From Kiloniellales bacterium (GTDB lineage Bacteria; Pseudomonadota; Alphaproteobacteria; Kiloniellales; JAKSDN01): 7,749 nt of DNA. Below the pieces are notes generated by a model, which was not told the DNA's origin, made no database searches, and worked only from the letters and a program-made list of their open reading frames with translations. A program made the translations under genes and the position numbers. This document shows positions 1 through 6,704 of the stretch, piece after piece (position 1 is the stretch's first letter; each line of letters begins with the position of its first letter). The stretch is from positions 1 to 7,749 of the forward strand of contig JAKSDN010000251.1 in the NCBI GenBank assembly GCA_022360075.1. The letters are read 5' to 3'.

Positions 1-188
1 CGTTCGAAGGCGCCGAAGATCATGAGGGAGCCGGTCCGATCAGCCGGTCAGGCGGGCGAGCGCCGATTCCGCGCTCACCTCCTCGCGCTCGCCGCTGCCT
101 CGCGCCTTCAGCTCGACAACGCCGTTCTTCAGGCCGCGCGGCCCGACAATGAGCTGCCAGGGCAAGCCGATCAGGTCCATCGAGGCGA
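1..188. repeat. Left arm of a 188-bp inverted repeat (fold-back end)
   Basis: These bases are the reverse complement of 369-556 with one mismatch (T100 against G457), checked base by base. The arm starts at base 1, so its true outer end is not visible. It carries, in reverse, the end of proS, the proS-lolC gap and the first codons of lolC. No independent gene is supported here: the open frames across it on both strands are mirror images of the same sequence. The unique spacer between the arms is 180 bp (189-368). The likeliest cause is a fold-back chimera at a contig end; a real inverted duplication is the alternative. Confidence 0.95.
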
Positions 189-517
189 GTCACGACGAGT
201 CCGGCATCGTCTGGCCGAAGAGCGTGGCCCCCTTCGACGTGGGTCTGGTCAACCTGCGCGCCGCGGACGCGGCTTGCACGGCCGCCTGCGACGCGCTCTA
301 CGGCAAGCTGAACGCGGCCGGGGTCGAAACGCTCTACGACGACCGGGACGAGAGCGCCGGGGCCAAGTTCGCCTCGATGGACCTGATCGGCTTGCCCTGG
401 CAGCTCATTGTCGGGCCGCGCGGCCTGAAGAACGGCGTTGTCGAGCTGAAGGCGCGGGGCAGCGGCGAGCGCGAGGAGGTGAGCGCGGAATCGGCGCTCG
501 CCCGCCTGACCGGCTGA
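149..517 (+). CDS. proS: Prolyl-tRNA synthetase, C-terminal fragment (5' truncated)
   Basis: Prolyl-tRNA synthetase charges tRNA-Pro with proline in the cytoplasm. Only the C-terminal anticodon-binding domain is present. Recognisable stretches are [20 protein letters not shown] near the start, then [12 protein letters not shown] and the [17 protein letters not shown] segment, ending at TGA 515-517. Authentic sequence starts at about 179 (codons for I-E-A-S-H-D-E). The ten codons from the ATG at 149 come from the inverted left arm and are not ProRS sequence, so that ATG is not a real start. Alphaproteobacterial ProRS is about 430-445 residues, so roughly three quarters of the gene is missing because the true sequence ends at the fold-back. 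The stop lies 16 nt before the lolC start, which suggests one transcription unit. Family assignment is firm; the truncation is probably technical rather than a pseudogene. Confidence 0.9.
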   Translation: MSCQGKPIRSIEASHDESGIVWPKSVAPFDVGLVNLRAADAACTAACDALYGKLNAAGVETLYDDRDESAGAKFASMDLIGLPWQLIVGPRGLKNGVVELKARGSGEREEVSAESALARLTG

Positions 518-556
518 TCGGACCGGCTCCCTCATGATCTTCGGCGCCTTCGAACG
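369..556. repeat. Right arm of the 188-bp inverted repeat
   Basis: This is the native-looking copy. It holds the last part of proS in frame through its stop, the 16-nt gap, and the first 23 nt of lolC in frame. Both genes read on normally out of the arm, so this copy is taken as original and 1-188 as the inverted duplicate. Confidence 0.9.
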
Positions 557-1781
557 CCTGGTCGCGATGCGCTATCTGCGCGCGCGCCGCCAGGAGGGCT
601 TCATCTCGGTCATCGCCGCCTTCTCGCTGCTGGGCATCGCGCTCGGCGTGGCGACCCTGATCATCGTGATGGCGGTGATGAACGGCTTCCGTCAGGAGCT
701 GATGTCGCGGATCCTGGGCGTAAACGGGCACCTGACGGTGTTCTCCAACCAGGGCCCGATCCAGGACTTCGAGAGCCTGAGCGATCGGCTGCGTGCCCTG
801 CCGAGCGTGGTCAACGTCACGCCCCAGGTCCAGGGCCAGGTCATGGTGACCTCCGAGGGCAACGCGACCGGGGCGGCGGTGCGCGGCATCGCCAGCGCCG
901 ATCTGAAGGCGCGCGACCTGATCGCCGGTAGCCTGATCGCCGGCTCGCTCGACGACTTCGCCGGCGAGGACGTGATCCTGGTCGGCTCGCGCATGGCCCG
1001 GCGCCTCGGCCGTACGGTCGGCGACCACTTGCGCTTGGTCGCACCCCAAGGCACGACCACGGCGATCGGCACCGTGCCGCGCATGAAGACCTATCGCATC
1101 GTCGGCCTCTTCGAGGTCGGCATGTTCGAGTACGACAACAGCTTCATCTACATGCCGCTGGAGGCCGCACAGCTCTTCTTCAAGCTGCCCGCCTCGGTCA
1201 ATGCGGTCGAGGTCTTCGCCGACGACCCGGACGAGGTGCGTCGCCTTCGCCCCGAGATCGACCAGAGCATCGGCCCGGGCTTTCGCAGCGTCGACTGGCA
1301 GCGCGCCAACTCCAGCTTCTTCAACGCGATCCAGGTCGAGCGCAACGTCATGTTCCTGATCCTGTCGCTGATCATCCTGGTCGCGGCCTTCAACATCCTC
1401 TCCGGCCAATACATGCTGGTGAAGAGCAAGGGGCGGGACATCGCGATCCTGCGCACCATGGGCGCCACCCGCGGCATGGTCTTGCGGATCTTCTTTCTCT
1501 CCGGCGCCAGCATCGGCCTGCTCGGCACGGTCATCGGATTCGGTCTCGGGTTGGCCTTCGCCGACAACATCGAGACCATCCGCCAGTGGCTGCAGAGCCT
1601 GACCGGCACAAAGCTCTTCGCCGCCGAGATCTATTTCCTGTCGCAACTGCCGGCCGAGATCGACCCGGTCGAGGTCACCCAGGTGATCTCGATGGCGCTC
1701 TTCTGGTCCTTCCTCGCGCCGCTCTTCCCGGCCTGGCGCGCGGCGCGCCTCGATCCGGTGGAAGCGCTGCGCTATGAGTGA
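534..1781 (+). CDS. lolC: Lipoprotein-releasing ABC transporter permease (LolC/LolE family)
   Basis: This inner-membrane permease works with LolD to extract mature lipoproteins from the inner membrane and hand them to the carrier LolA. The 415 residues match the family's usual length (about 400-415). The layout is a cytoplasmic N-terminus, a hydrophobic segment at about 24-49, a large periplasmic domain at about 50-270, and three hydrophobic segments at about 272-296, 315-343 and 381-400 in the FtsX-like domain. The coupling region [18 protein letters not shown] (297-314) and the ending [13 protein letters not shown] are typical. The ATG at 534 gives the expected N-terminus ([20 protein letters not shown]); its ribosome-binding site is weak. 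The gene follows proS by 16 nt and overlaps lolD by 8 nt. No second permease gene is next to it, so this protein may form a homodimer like LolF instead of a LolC-LolE pair (inference). LolC against LolE cannot be separated by eye. Confidence 0.93.
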   Translation: MIFGAFERLVAMRYLRARRQEGFISVIAAFSLLGIALGVATLIIVMAVMNGFRQELMSRILGVNGHLTVFSNQGPIQDFESLSDRLRALPSVVNVTPQVQGQVMVTSEGNATGAAVRGIASADLKARDLIAGSLIAGSLDDFAGEDVILVGSRMARRLGRTVGDHLRLVAPQGTTTAIGTVPRMKTYRIVGLFEVGMFEYDNSFIYMPLEAAQLFFKLPASVNAVEVFADDPDEVRRLRPEIDQSIGPGFRSVDWQRANSSFFNAIQVERNVMFLILSLIILVAAFNILSGQYMLVKSKGRDIAILRTMGATRGMVLRIFFLSGASIGLLGTVIGFGLGLAFADNIETIRQWLQSLTGTKLFAAEIYFLSQLPAEIDPVEVTQVISMALFWSFLAPLFPAWRAARLDPVEALRYE

Positions 1782-2469
1782 GGCTCCGGGCGAGCGGCAC
1801 GGCCTGCGGCTCGAGGCGATCGTCAAGACTTTCCGCCAGGCCGGCCGGGACCTGGAAGTGCTGCGGACGGTCGATCTCAGGATCGAGTCGGGGGAGCTGG
1901 TCGCCCTTGTCGGGCCGTCGGGCGCCGGTAAGTCGACGCTGCTGCATGTGGCGGGCCTGCTGGAGCGGCCGGACGGCGGCGAGATCTACGTCGACGGCAC
2001 CGCCTGCTCGAAGCTCGGTGACAAGGAGCGCACCGGCCTGCGCCGCACGACCATCGGCTTCGTCTATCAGCACCACCATCTGTTGCCGGAGTTCTCAGCG
2101 CTCGAGAATCTGGTTGTGCCGCAGATGATCGACGGCCGGGCAAAATCCGTGGCACGGGCGCGCGCCCGCGACCTGCTCGAGATGGTCGGATTGTCGGAGC
2201 GCGCCGACCACCGGCCGGGCCGGCTCTCCGGTGGCGAGCAGCAGCGCGTGGCGATCGCTCGGGCGCTGGCCAACGAGCCGCAAATCCTGCTCGCCGACGA
2301 GCCGACCGGGAACCTCGATCCGCACACGGCAGACGACGTCTTCGCGCTGCTGACCAAGCTGGTGCGCGATGCAGGCCTGGCCGCCCTGATCGCCACGCAC
2401 AATATGGACCTGGCGGCCCGCATGGACCGGACCCTTCGCTTGGAGGAGGGTCACGTCATCGCCGCCTGA
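1774..2469 (+). CDS. lolD: Lipoprotein-releasing system ATP-binding protein LolD
   Basis: This cytoplasmic ATPase powers lipoprotein release by the LolC/E-type permease encoded just upstream. All ABC motifs are intact in 231 residues: Walker [10 protein letters not shown] (47-55), Q-loop Gln99, signature LSGGEQQR (151-158), Walker [13 protein letters not shown] (171-182, catalytic Glu176) and switch His209 in ATHN. The segment [16 protein letters not shown] is LolD-like, with His100 where Phe is more usual. The ATG at 1774 lies inside the end of lolC, and ATGAGTGA contains both this start and the lolC stop. A GGAAG at 1760-1764, 9 nt upstream, serves as ribosome-binding site, so translational coupling is likely. 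A macrolide-export-type or FtsE-like ATPase is the main alternative, but the neighbour argues for LolD. Confidence 0.95.
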   Translation: MSEAPGERHGLRLEAIVKTFRQAGRDLEVLRTVDLRIESGELVALVGPSGAGKSTLLHVAGLLERPDGGEIYVDGTACSKLGDKERTGLRRTTIGFVYQHHHLLPEFSALENLVVPQMIDGRAKSVARARARDLLEMVGLSERADHRPGRLSGGEQQRVAIARALANEPQILLADEPTGNLDPHTADDVFALLTKLVRDAGLAALIATHNMDLAARMDRTLRLEEGHVIAA

Positions 2470-2485
2470 GCGAGGGCGCATCGCC

Positions 2486-2986
2486 TTGAACTCAGGTTCT
2501 GCCACGAGGGTTTTGCTCGCGATCCTGCTCGCCGTGACCGTCGGCTGCGCCGAGACACGGCCTGAGCCTATGCCACGAACGGCGAGCTTTCTCCGCGCCG
2601 TGGCCAGTCTTGCCGCGGCGGACCGTGACGTCATCCAAGTCTCGATCTACGAGATCCCTCCGGGCACGAAGATCGAGGAGGTCGTGCTGCTCGGCCCGAA
2701 GGGAGAGCGGGTCAGCACGCGCGACTTCATCACTTCGACGAGCAAGAGCGGGCCCGGCGTCACGCGCGGGCCGATCACCTTCGGCTTCGCCTACAACGCG
2801 CGCATTCCACGCGAGGACAGTCGCGGCGGCCGGCCCGGTGTGCTCAGCCAGCGCAAGCTCGCGTTTCTGACGCTGCCGGCGCAGTCACGCTATCGTGACG
2901 CGCCAACGGCCTGGCGGATCGAGCTGCGCTACCGCGATCAGTTGGGCGACCCGCGCATTCTCTCGGTACCGCCGCCGTTGCCCTGA
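2486..2986 (+). CDS. Predicted small exported lipoprotein, function unknown
   Basis: I do not recognise this 166-residue protein. The N-terminus looks like a lipoprotein signal: Arg8, a hydrophobic stretch VLLAILLAVTV (9-19), then Gly20-Cys21. The -3 residue is Thr rather than the usual Leu, so the lipobox is permissive rather than classic. If processed, the mature protein begins C-A-E-T-R-P-E; with no Asp at +2 it would be expected to go to the outer membrane under the usual Lol sorting rule. The rest is soluble and mixed, with a likely beta-rich core (QVSIYEIPPG, EVVLLGPKGERV, WRIELRYRDQLGD) and a Pro-rich end. The start is TTG at 2486, with a weak GAGGG at 2472-2476; a later TTG at 2513 would cut off most of the signal's n-region. 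It follows lolD by 16 nt and is probably in the same operon. Base composition and frame bias resemble the neighbours, so it is probably a real gene. Confidence 0.7.
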   Translation: MNSGSATRVLLAILLAVTVGCAETRPEPMPRTASFLRAVASLAAADRDVIQVSIYEIPPGTKIEEVVLLGPKGERVSTRDFITSTSKSGPGVTRGPITFGFAYNARIPREDSRGGRPGVLSQRKLAFLTLPAQSRYRDAPTAWRIELRYRDQLGDPRILSVPPPLP

Positions 2987-2989
2987 CTG

Positions 2990-3004
2990 TCCACAGGCTG
3001 TGGA
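2990..3004. promoter_or_regulatory. Dyad upstream of dnaE resembling opposed DnaA boxes
   Basis: TCCACAG-G-CTGTGGA is a perfect 7-bp inverted repeat in the 69-nt gap before dnaE. Read outward, the two halves give CTGTCCACA (7 of 9 to TTWTNCACA) and, on the other strand, TGTTCCACA (8 of 9). It could be a DnaA-responsive or other operator, or a small hairpin just after the lipoprotein gene's stop. No T-run follows, so it does not look like an intrinsic terminator. Binding is only inferred. Confidence 0.35.
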
Positions 3005-3055
3005 ACACTCCGCCATGTACAGACTCGGGCAGCGCGTGGAATCCTCCGCTTCGAA

Positions 3056-6000
3056 ATGCCGCACGCCAATTTCGTCCATCTGAGGGTCCATTCGGCTTAC
3101 TCGCTCTCCGAAGGAGCGATCAAGACGAAGGCGCTGATCAAGCTCTGCCAGGCGCAGGGCATGCCGGCGGTCGCCGTGACCGACAGCGGCAACCTGTTCG
3201 GCGCGCTGGAGTTCGCTTTGGCGGCGGTCGAGGCGGGGGTCCAGCCGATCATCGGCTGCGAGCTCGCGATCGCGCGCGAGGACCAGGAGGGCCGCAACGG
3301 CAGCGCGCCGCCGCCCGATCTGCTCGTGCTGCTGGTCAAGGACGAGCAGGGCTACCGTAACCTTTTGCGCCTGGTCAGCCGCGCCTATCTCGAGAGCGAA
3401 GCCGGCGAGCCGGCCTGCGTCAGGCTGGCCGATCTCGAGTCCCTGTCAGACGGCCTGATCGCGCTGACGGGCGGGCCGAAGGGGGCGGTCGGACGGCTGC
3501 TGCACGACGGCCGCGACGAGCCCGCCGAGGCGATGCTGCGCGCCTTGGCCCGCCTGTTTCCGGATCGGCTCTATGTCGAGCTGATGCGGCACGGCGAGGA
3601 GGCCGAGGCCGCGATCGAGGAGCGACTGGTCGCGCTCGCCTATCGCCACGACCTACCCTTGATCGCCACCAACGATGCTTACTTCGCCGATGCGCAGATG
3701 TACGAGGCGCACGATGCGCTCATCTGTATTGCCGACGGCACCTATGTCGGGCAGGGGGAGCGTCGCCGCCTGACGCCGGAGCATCGCTTCAAGACGGCCG
3801 AGGAGATGGCCGCGCTCTTCGCGGACCTGCCGGAAGCGGTCGACAACAGCCTGGTGGTCGCGCGGCGCTGCGCCTTCTATCCGGAGCCCCGTTCGCCGAT
3901 CTTGCCGGCCTTCCCGACCGAAGGCGGACGCAGCGAGGCGGAGGAGCTGAAGGCACAGGCCCAGGCTGGCTTGGACGCGCGGCTCGAGCGGCACGTCTTC
4001 ACTGGGGAGATGGACGAGGGCGCCCGCGAAGCCGCCGCGCGTCCCTACCGCGAACGGCTCGAATACGAGCTCGGCGTGATCGAGGAGATGGGCTTTCCCG
4101 GCTACTTCCTGATCGTCGCCGACTTCATCAAGTGGGCCAAGCAGCAGAGCATTCCGGTCGGGCCGGGCCGCGGCTCGGGCGCGGGCTCCGTGGTCGCCTG
4201 GGCGCTCACCATCACCGACCTCGACCCCTTGCGCTGGGGCCTGCTGTTCGAGCGCTTCCTCAACCCGGCGCGCGTGTCGATGCCGGACTTCGACATCGAC
4301 TTCTGCCAGGAAGAGCGCGACCGCGTGCTGCACTACGTGCAGGAGAAGTACGGCCACGACCGGGTCGCGCAGATCATCACCTTCGGTAAGCTCCAGGCCC
4401 GCGCGGTGGTGCGCGACGTCGGCCGGGTGCTGCAGATGCCCTATCCGCAGGTTGACCGCATCTGCAAGATGATCCCGAACAACCCGGCCAAGCCCGTGAC
4501 CCTGCAGCAGGCCATCGACGGCGAGCCGGCTCTGCAGGAAATGCAGCGCCAGGACGAGTCGGTCGATCGTCTGACCGGCATCGCCCTGAAGCTGGAGGGC
4601 CTCTACCGCCACGCCTCGACCCATGCCGCCGGCGTGGTGATCGGCGACCGGCCGCTGGACGAGCTGATCCCGCTCTACCGCGACCCGCGCTCCGAGATGC
4701 CGGTGACGCAGTTCAACATGAAGTTCGTCGAGCTCGCGGGGCTGGTGAAGTTCGATTTCCTCGGCCTGAAGACGCTGAGCGTCCTCGCCCGCGCGCGCGA
4801 CCTTATCCGCAAGCGCCAGCCCGATTTCGATCTCGACGCCCTGCCGCTCGACGACCTGCCGACCTACGAGATGATCGGCCGGGCCGAGACCGCCGGTGTG
4901 TTCCAGTTGGAAGGCTCGGGCATGCGCGACATGCTGCGCCGGCTCAAGCCCGACCGCTTCGAGGACATCATCGCCGTCGTCGCGCTCTACCGGCCTGGCC
5001 CGATGGACAACATCCCGAGCTTCATCGCCAGGAAGCACGGCCAGGAGGAGCCCGACTATCTCTATCCGTCGCTCGAAGGGATCCTGAAGGAGACCTTCGG
5101 CATCATGATCTACCAAGAGCAGGTCATGCAGATCGCCCAGGAGCTGGCCGGCTTCACGCTGGCCCAGGCCGATCTGCTGCGCCGCGCCATGGGCAAGAAG
5201 ATCCAGGCCGAGATGGATGCCCAGCGCAAGAGCTTCGTCGAAGGGGCGGTCGCCCGCGGCGTCGCGGCGCCCAAGGCCGAGCAGATCTTCGAGCAGGTCA
5301 ACAAGTTCGCCGGCTACGGCTTCAACAAGAGCCACGCCGCTGCCTATGCCCTGGTCGCCTATCAGACCGCCTACCTCAAGGCCAACCATCCGGTCGAGTT
5401 CCTGGCCGCCTCGATGAGCTTCGACCTGGGCAATACGGACAAGCTGAACCTCTTCCGCCAAGAGCTCGACCGCTTGGGCGTGCCGCTCCTGCCGCCCGAC
5501 GTGAACCGCTCCCACCCGGACTTCGAGGTCGAGACCTTGGAGGAAGGCGGCTACGGCATTCGCTACGCGCTCGCCGCGATCAAGAACGTGGGCGGAGCCG
5601 CCATGGCCGCTCTGGTCCAGGAGCGCGAGGGCTCGGCGCCGTTTCGCAGCCTGGGCGACCTGGCCGAGCGTCTGGACAGCGGCGTGGTCAACAAGCGCCA
5701 GATCGAGGCCCTCGCCTGCGCCGGCGCCTTCGACAGCCTCGACGCCAACCGCCGGCACATCTTCGAGGGTGCGGACCGCGTGATCCGCCATGCGGCCGCG
5801 GCGGCCCAGGAGCGCGAATCGAACCAGGCGAGCCTGTTCGGCGGCGACGTCAGCGCCGATCCGGTGCCGCTCGCCTTGCCCACGGTCGAGGACTGGTCGT
5901 CCATGGACCGGCTGCGACACGAGTTCGACGCGATCGGCTTCTATCTCTCGGCCCATCCCTTGGACGCTTACGACGCGGCCCTGAAGCGGCTTGGGGTCAA

Positions 6001-6526
6001 AGCCTACGGCGATGTCCTTGAGGGGGCCACCGGCGACAACGCAAGCGCCAAGCTCGCAGGGATCGTGGTGGGGCGCCAGGAACGCACCTCGCGCCAGGGC
6101 AACCGCTTCGCCTTCGTCCAGCTCTCCGATCGCAGCGGCGTGTTCGAGGTCGTGCTGTTTTCGGAAGTGCTTGGCCGGAGCCGGGAGTTGCTCGACAGCG
6201 GCGAGCCGCTGCTGGTAACGGTCGAGCTGCAGCGCGAGAGCGGCGACCTGCGCCTCATGGCCCGCGACATCGCGCCGCTCGACCATGCGGTCAGCGCCGC
6301 CGCCACCGAGATTCGGGTCTTTTTGCGTGACGCGGGCCCGCTCGAGAGCCTGAAATCCGTGCTCGCGCGCGACGGAGCGGGGCAGGGGCGCGGTCGGATC
6401 TCCTTCGTTCTGGGGCTGGCCGACGGACAGGAGGTCGAGATGGCGCTCGAGGGCCAATACCGGCTCTCGCCCAAGCTGCGCCAGGCGATCAAGTCGATCC
6501 CGGGGCTGGTGACCCAGGATCTTTGA
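3056..6526 (+). CDS. dnaE: DNA polymerase III subunit alpha (DnaE)
   Basis: This is the catalytic subunit of the replicative polymerase. It is full length at 1156 residues (E. coli 1160). Domains in order: PHP at about 5-275; polymerase palm/thumb/fingers at about 280-810, with the nucleotide-binding GPGRGSGAGS (369-378), the catalytic pair Asp413 and Asp415 in PDFDIDF, the third Asp567 in LVKFDFLGLKTL, and HASTHAAGVV (519-528); a helix-hairpin-helix region at about 810-910; the internal beta-clamp motif QASLF (924-928); an OB fold at about 998-1075; and a C-terminal tau-binding region. The three catalytic aspartates are offset by a constant 12 from E. coli D401, D403 and D555. The ATG at 3056 gives the family N-terminus FVHLRVHSAYSLSEGA; no other in-frame start lies nearby and no clear Shine-Dalgarno is visible. 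Several PHP metal ligands are replaced, so proofreading probably depends on a separate DnaQ. This is DnaE1, not the error-prone DnaE2 type, judging by length and the clamp motif. Confidence 0.98.
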   Translation: MPHANFVHLRVHSAYSLSEGAIKTKALIKLCQAQGMPAVAVTDSGNLFGALEFALAAVEAGVQPIIGCELAIAREDQEGRNGSAPPPDLLVLLVKDEQGYRNLLRLVSRAYLESEAGEPACVRLADLESLSDGLIALTGGPKGAVGRLLHDGRDEPAEAMLRALARLFPDRLYVELMRHGEEAEAAIEERLVALAYRHDLPLIATNDAYFADAQMYEAHDALICIADGTYVGQGERRRLTPEHRFKTAEEMAALFADLPEAVDNSLVVARRCAFYPEPRSPILPAFPTEGGRSEAEELKAQAQAGLDARLERHVFTGEMDEGAREAAARPYRERLEYELGVIEEMGFPGYFLIVADFIKWAKQQSIPVGPGRGSGAGSVVAWALTITDLDPLRWGLLFERFLNPARVSMPDFDIDFCQEERDRVLHYVQEKYGHDRVAQIITFGKLQARAVVRDVGRVLQMPYPQVDRICKMIPNNPAKPVTLQQAIDGEPALQEMQRQDESVDRLTGIALKLEGLYRHASTHAAGVVIGDRPLDELIPLYRDPRSEMPVTQFNMKFVELAGLVKFDFLGLKTLSVLARARDLIRKRQPDFDLDALPLDDLPTYEMIGRAETAGVFQLEGSGMRDMLRRLKPDRFEDIIAVVALYRPGPMDNIPSFIARKHGQEEPDYLYPSLEGILKETFGIMIYQEQVMQIAQELAGFTLAQADLLRRAMGKKIQAEMDAQRKSFVEGAVARGVAAPKAEQIFEQVNKFAGYGFNKSHAAAYALVAYQTAYLKANHPVEFLAASMSFDLGNTDKLNLFRQELDRLGVPLLPPDVNRSHPDFEVETLEEGGYGIRYALAAIKNVGGAAMAALVQEREGSAPFRSLGDLAERLDSGVVNKRQIEALACAGAFDSLDANRRHIFEGADRVIRHAAAAAQERESNQASLFGGDVSADPVPLALPTVEDWSSMDRLRHEFDAIGFYLSAHPLDAYDAALKRLGVKAYGDVLEGATGDNASAKLAGIVVGRQERTSRQGNRFAFVQLSDRSGVFEVVLFSEVLGRSRELLDSGEPLLVTVELQRESGDLRLMARDIAPLDHAVSAAATEIRVFLRDAGPLESLKSVLARDGAGQGRGRISFVLGLADGQEVEMALEGQYRLSPKLRQAIKSIPGLVTQDL

Positions 6527-6546
6527 TCCAAGCCCCGGATCGGGGC
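6517..6546 (+). terminator. Two adjacent hairpins at the end of dnaE, possible weak terminator
   Basis: GGATC-TTT-GATCC (6517-6529) spans the dnaE stop. It is followed after 2 nt by GCCCCG-GAT-CGGGGC (6532-6546), a 6-bp all-GC stem with a 3-nt loop. The next bases are GAAAATCGCTT, not a T-run, so this is not a classic intrinsic terminator. It may stabilise the dnaE 3' end, pause polymerase, or act with Rho. Partial read-through into rpsB is plausible. Confidence 0.4.
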
Positions 6547-6555
6547 GAAAATCGC

Positions 6556-6584
6556 TTGAAATTTGCCCTTTTGCCCAGTAACAC
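6556..6584 (+). promoter_or_regulatory. Candidate sigma-70 promoter of rpsB
   Basis: TTGAAA at 6556-6561 (5 of 6 to the -35 consensus) stands exactly 17 bp from TAACAC at 6579-6584 (3 of 6 to the -10 consensus). Transcription would start near 6591 and give an untranslated leader of about 115 nt before rpsB. The -35 is good and the -10 weak. Position after the dnaE hairpins and before a structured leader supports it, but no start site is known. Confidence 0.4.
6561..6576 (+). repeat. Tandem TTTGCCC pair complementary to the rpsB start region
   Basis: TTTGCCC occurs at 6562-6568 and again at 6570-6576. The first copy lies in ATTTGCCCTTT (6561-6571), which is a perfect 11-bp reverse complement of 6696-6706, the stretch running from the Shine-Dalgarno into the ATG of rpsB; one G-U pair (6695 with 6572) could extend it. 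The second copy matches 7 bp of the same target. It lies in the spacer of the candidate promoter, so it would be in RNA only if transcription enters from upstream. Confidence 0.6.
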
Positions 6585-6599
6585 AGCGGCCAATTCGAT

Positions 6600-6680
6600 C
6601 TCACACGTGGGCGAAGCGGCGCCTTGGCCGGCTGGCCAGGCACCGTTCCGGTGTCCGGATTTCCGGATGTGAGGCCCACG
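6600..6680 (+). ncRNA. Structured 5' leader of rpsB, possible S2 autoregulatory element
   Basis: Three hairpins abut without linkers: 6623-6629 with 6634-6640 (7 bp including one G-U, loop GGCT), 6641-6645 with 6649-6653 (CACCG/CGGTG, loop TTC), and 6654-6658 with 6663-6667 (TCCGG/CCGGA, loop ATTT). Two long-range helices flank them: 6600-6605 with 6668-6673 (CTCACA/TGTGAG) and 6606-6612 with 6674-6680 (CGTGGGC/GCCCACG). Their order prevents simple nesting, so they probably alternate. In E. coli the rpsB leader is the target of S2 feedback on the rpsB-tsf operon; a similar role here is inference, and no named family was recognised. Confidence 0.45.
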
Positions 6681-6691
6681 GCGGACTAACC

Positions 6692-6701
6692 GGAGAAAGG
6701 G
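6692..6701 (+). promoter_or_regulatory. Ribosome-binding site of rpsB
   Basis: GGAGAAAGGG ends 3 nt before the ATG at 6705; the GGAG core lies 9 nt upstream of it. It is the strongest ribosome-binding site in the window, as expected for a ribosomal protein gene, and it fixes the start. CCGGA at 6690-6694 overlaps it and is complementary to three TCCGG copies in the leader. Confidence 0.8.
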
Positions 6702-6704
6702 CAA

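Noticed and set aside
20..537. Two 171-codon open frames, one on each strand, with the same first 27 residues
   Set aside because: They are mirror images created by the inverted repeat and do not represent a duplicated gene.
921..950. [10 protein letters not shown] duplication in the permease
   Set aside because: The two halves differ at nucleotide level, and relatives carry a similar-length segment (an IADNI-type then a GSL-type stretch), so it is probably not a new insertion.
405..1826. A 473-codon open frame on the minus strand over lolC
   Set aside because: It is antisense to a firmly identified permease, and the translation is low-complexity (Asp/Arg/His/Ala-rich) with no family resemblance. 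It is a by-product of GC-rich third codon positions.
6532..6546. Classic Rho-independent terminator for dnaE
   Set aside because: The GC stem is good, but it is followed by GAAAATCGCTT with no T-run. It is kept only as a weak terminator candidate.
3653..6679. A 1008-codon open frame on the minus strand over dnaE
   Set aside because: Striking length, but it mirrors the dnaE codon bias, is rich in His/Arg/Leu/Gly without domains, and has no ribosome-binding context. It is a shadow of dnaE.
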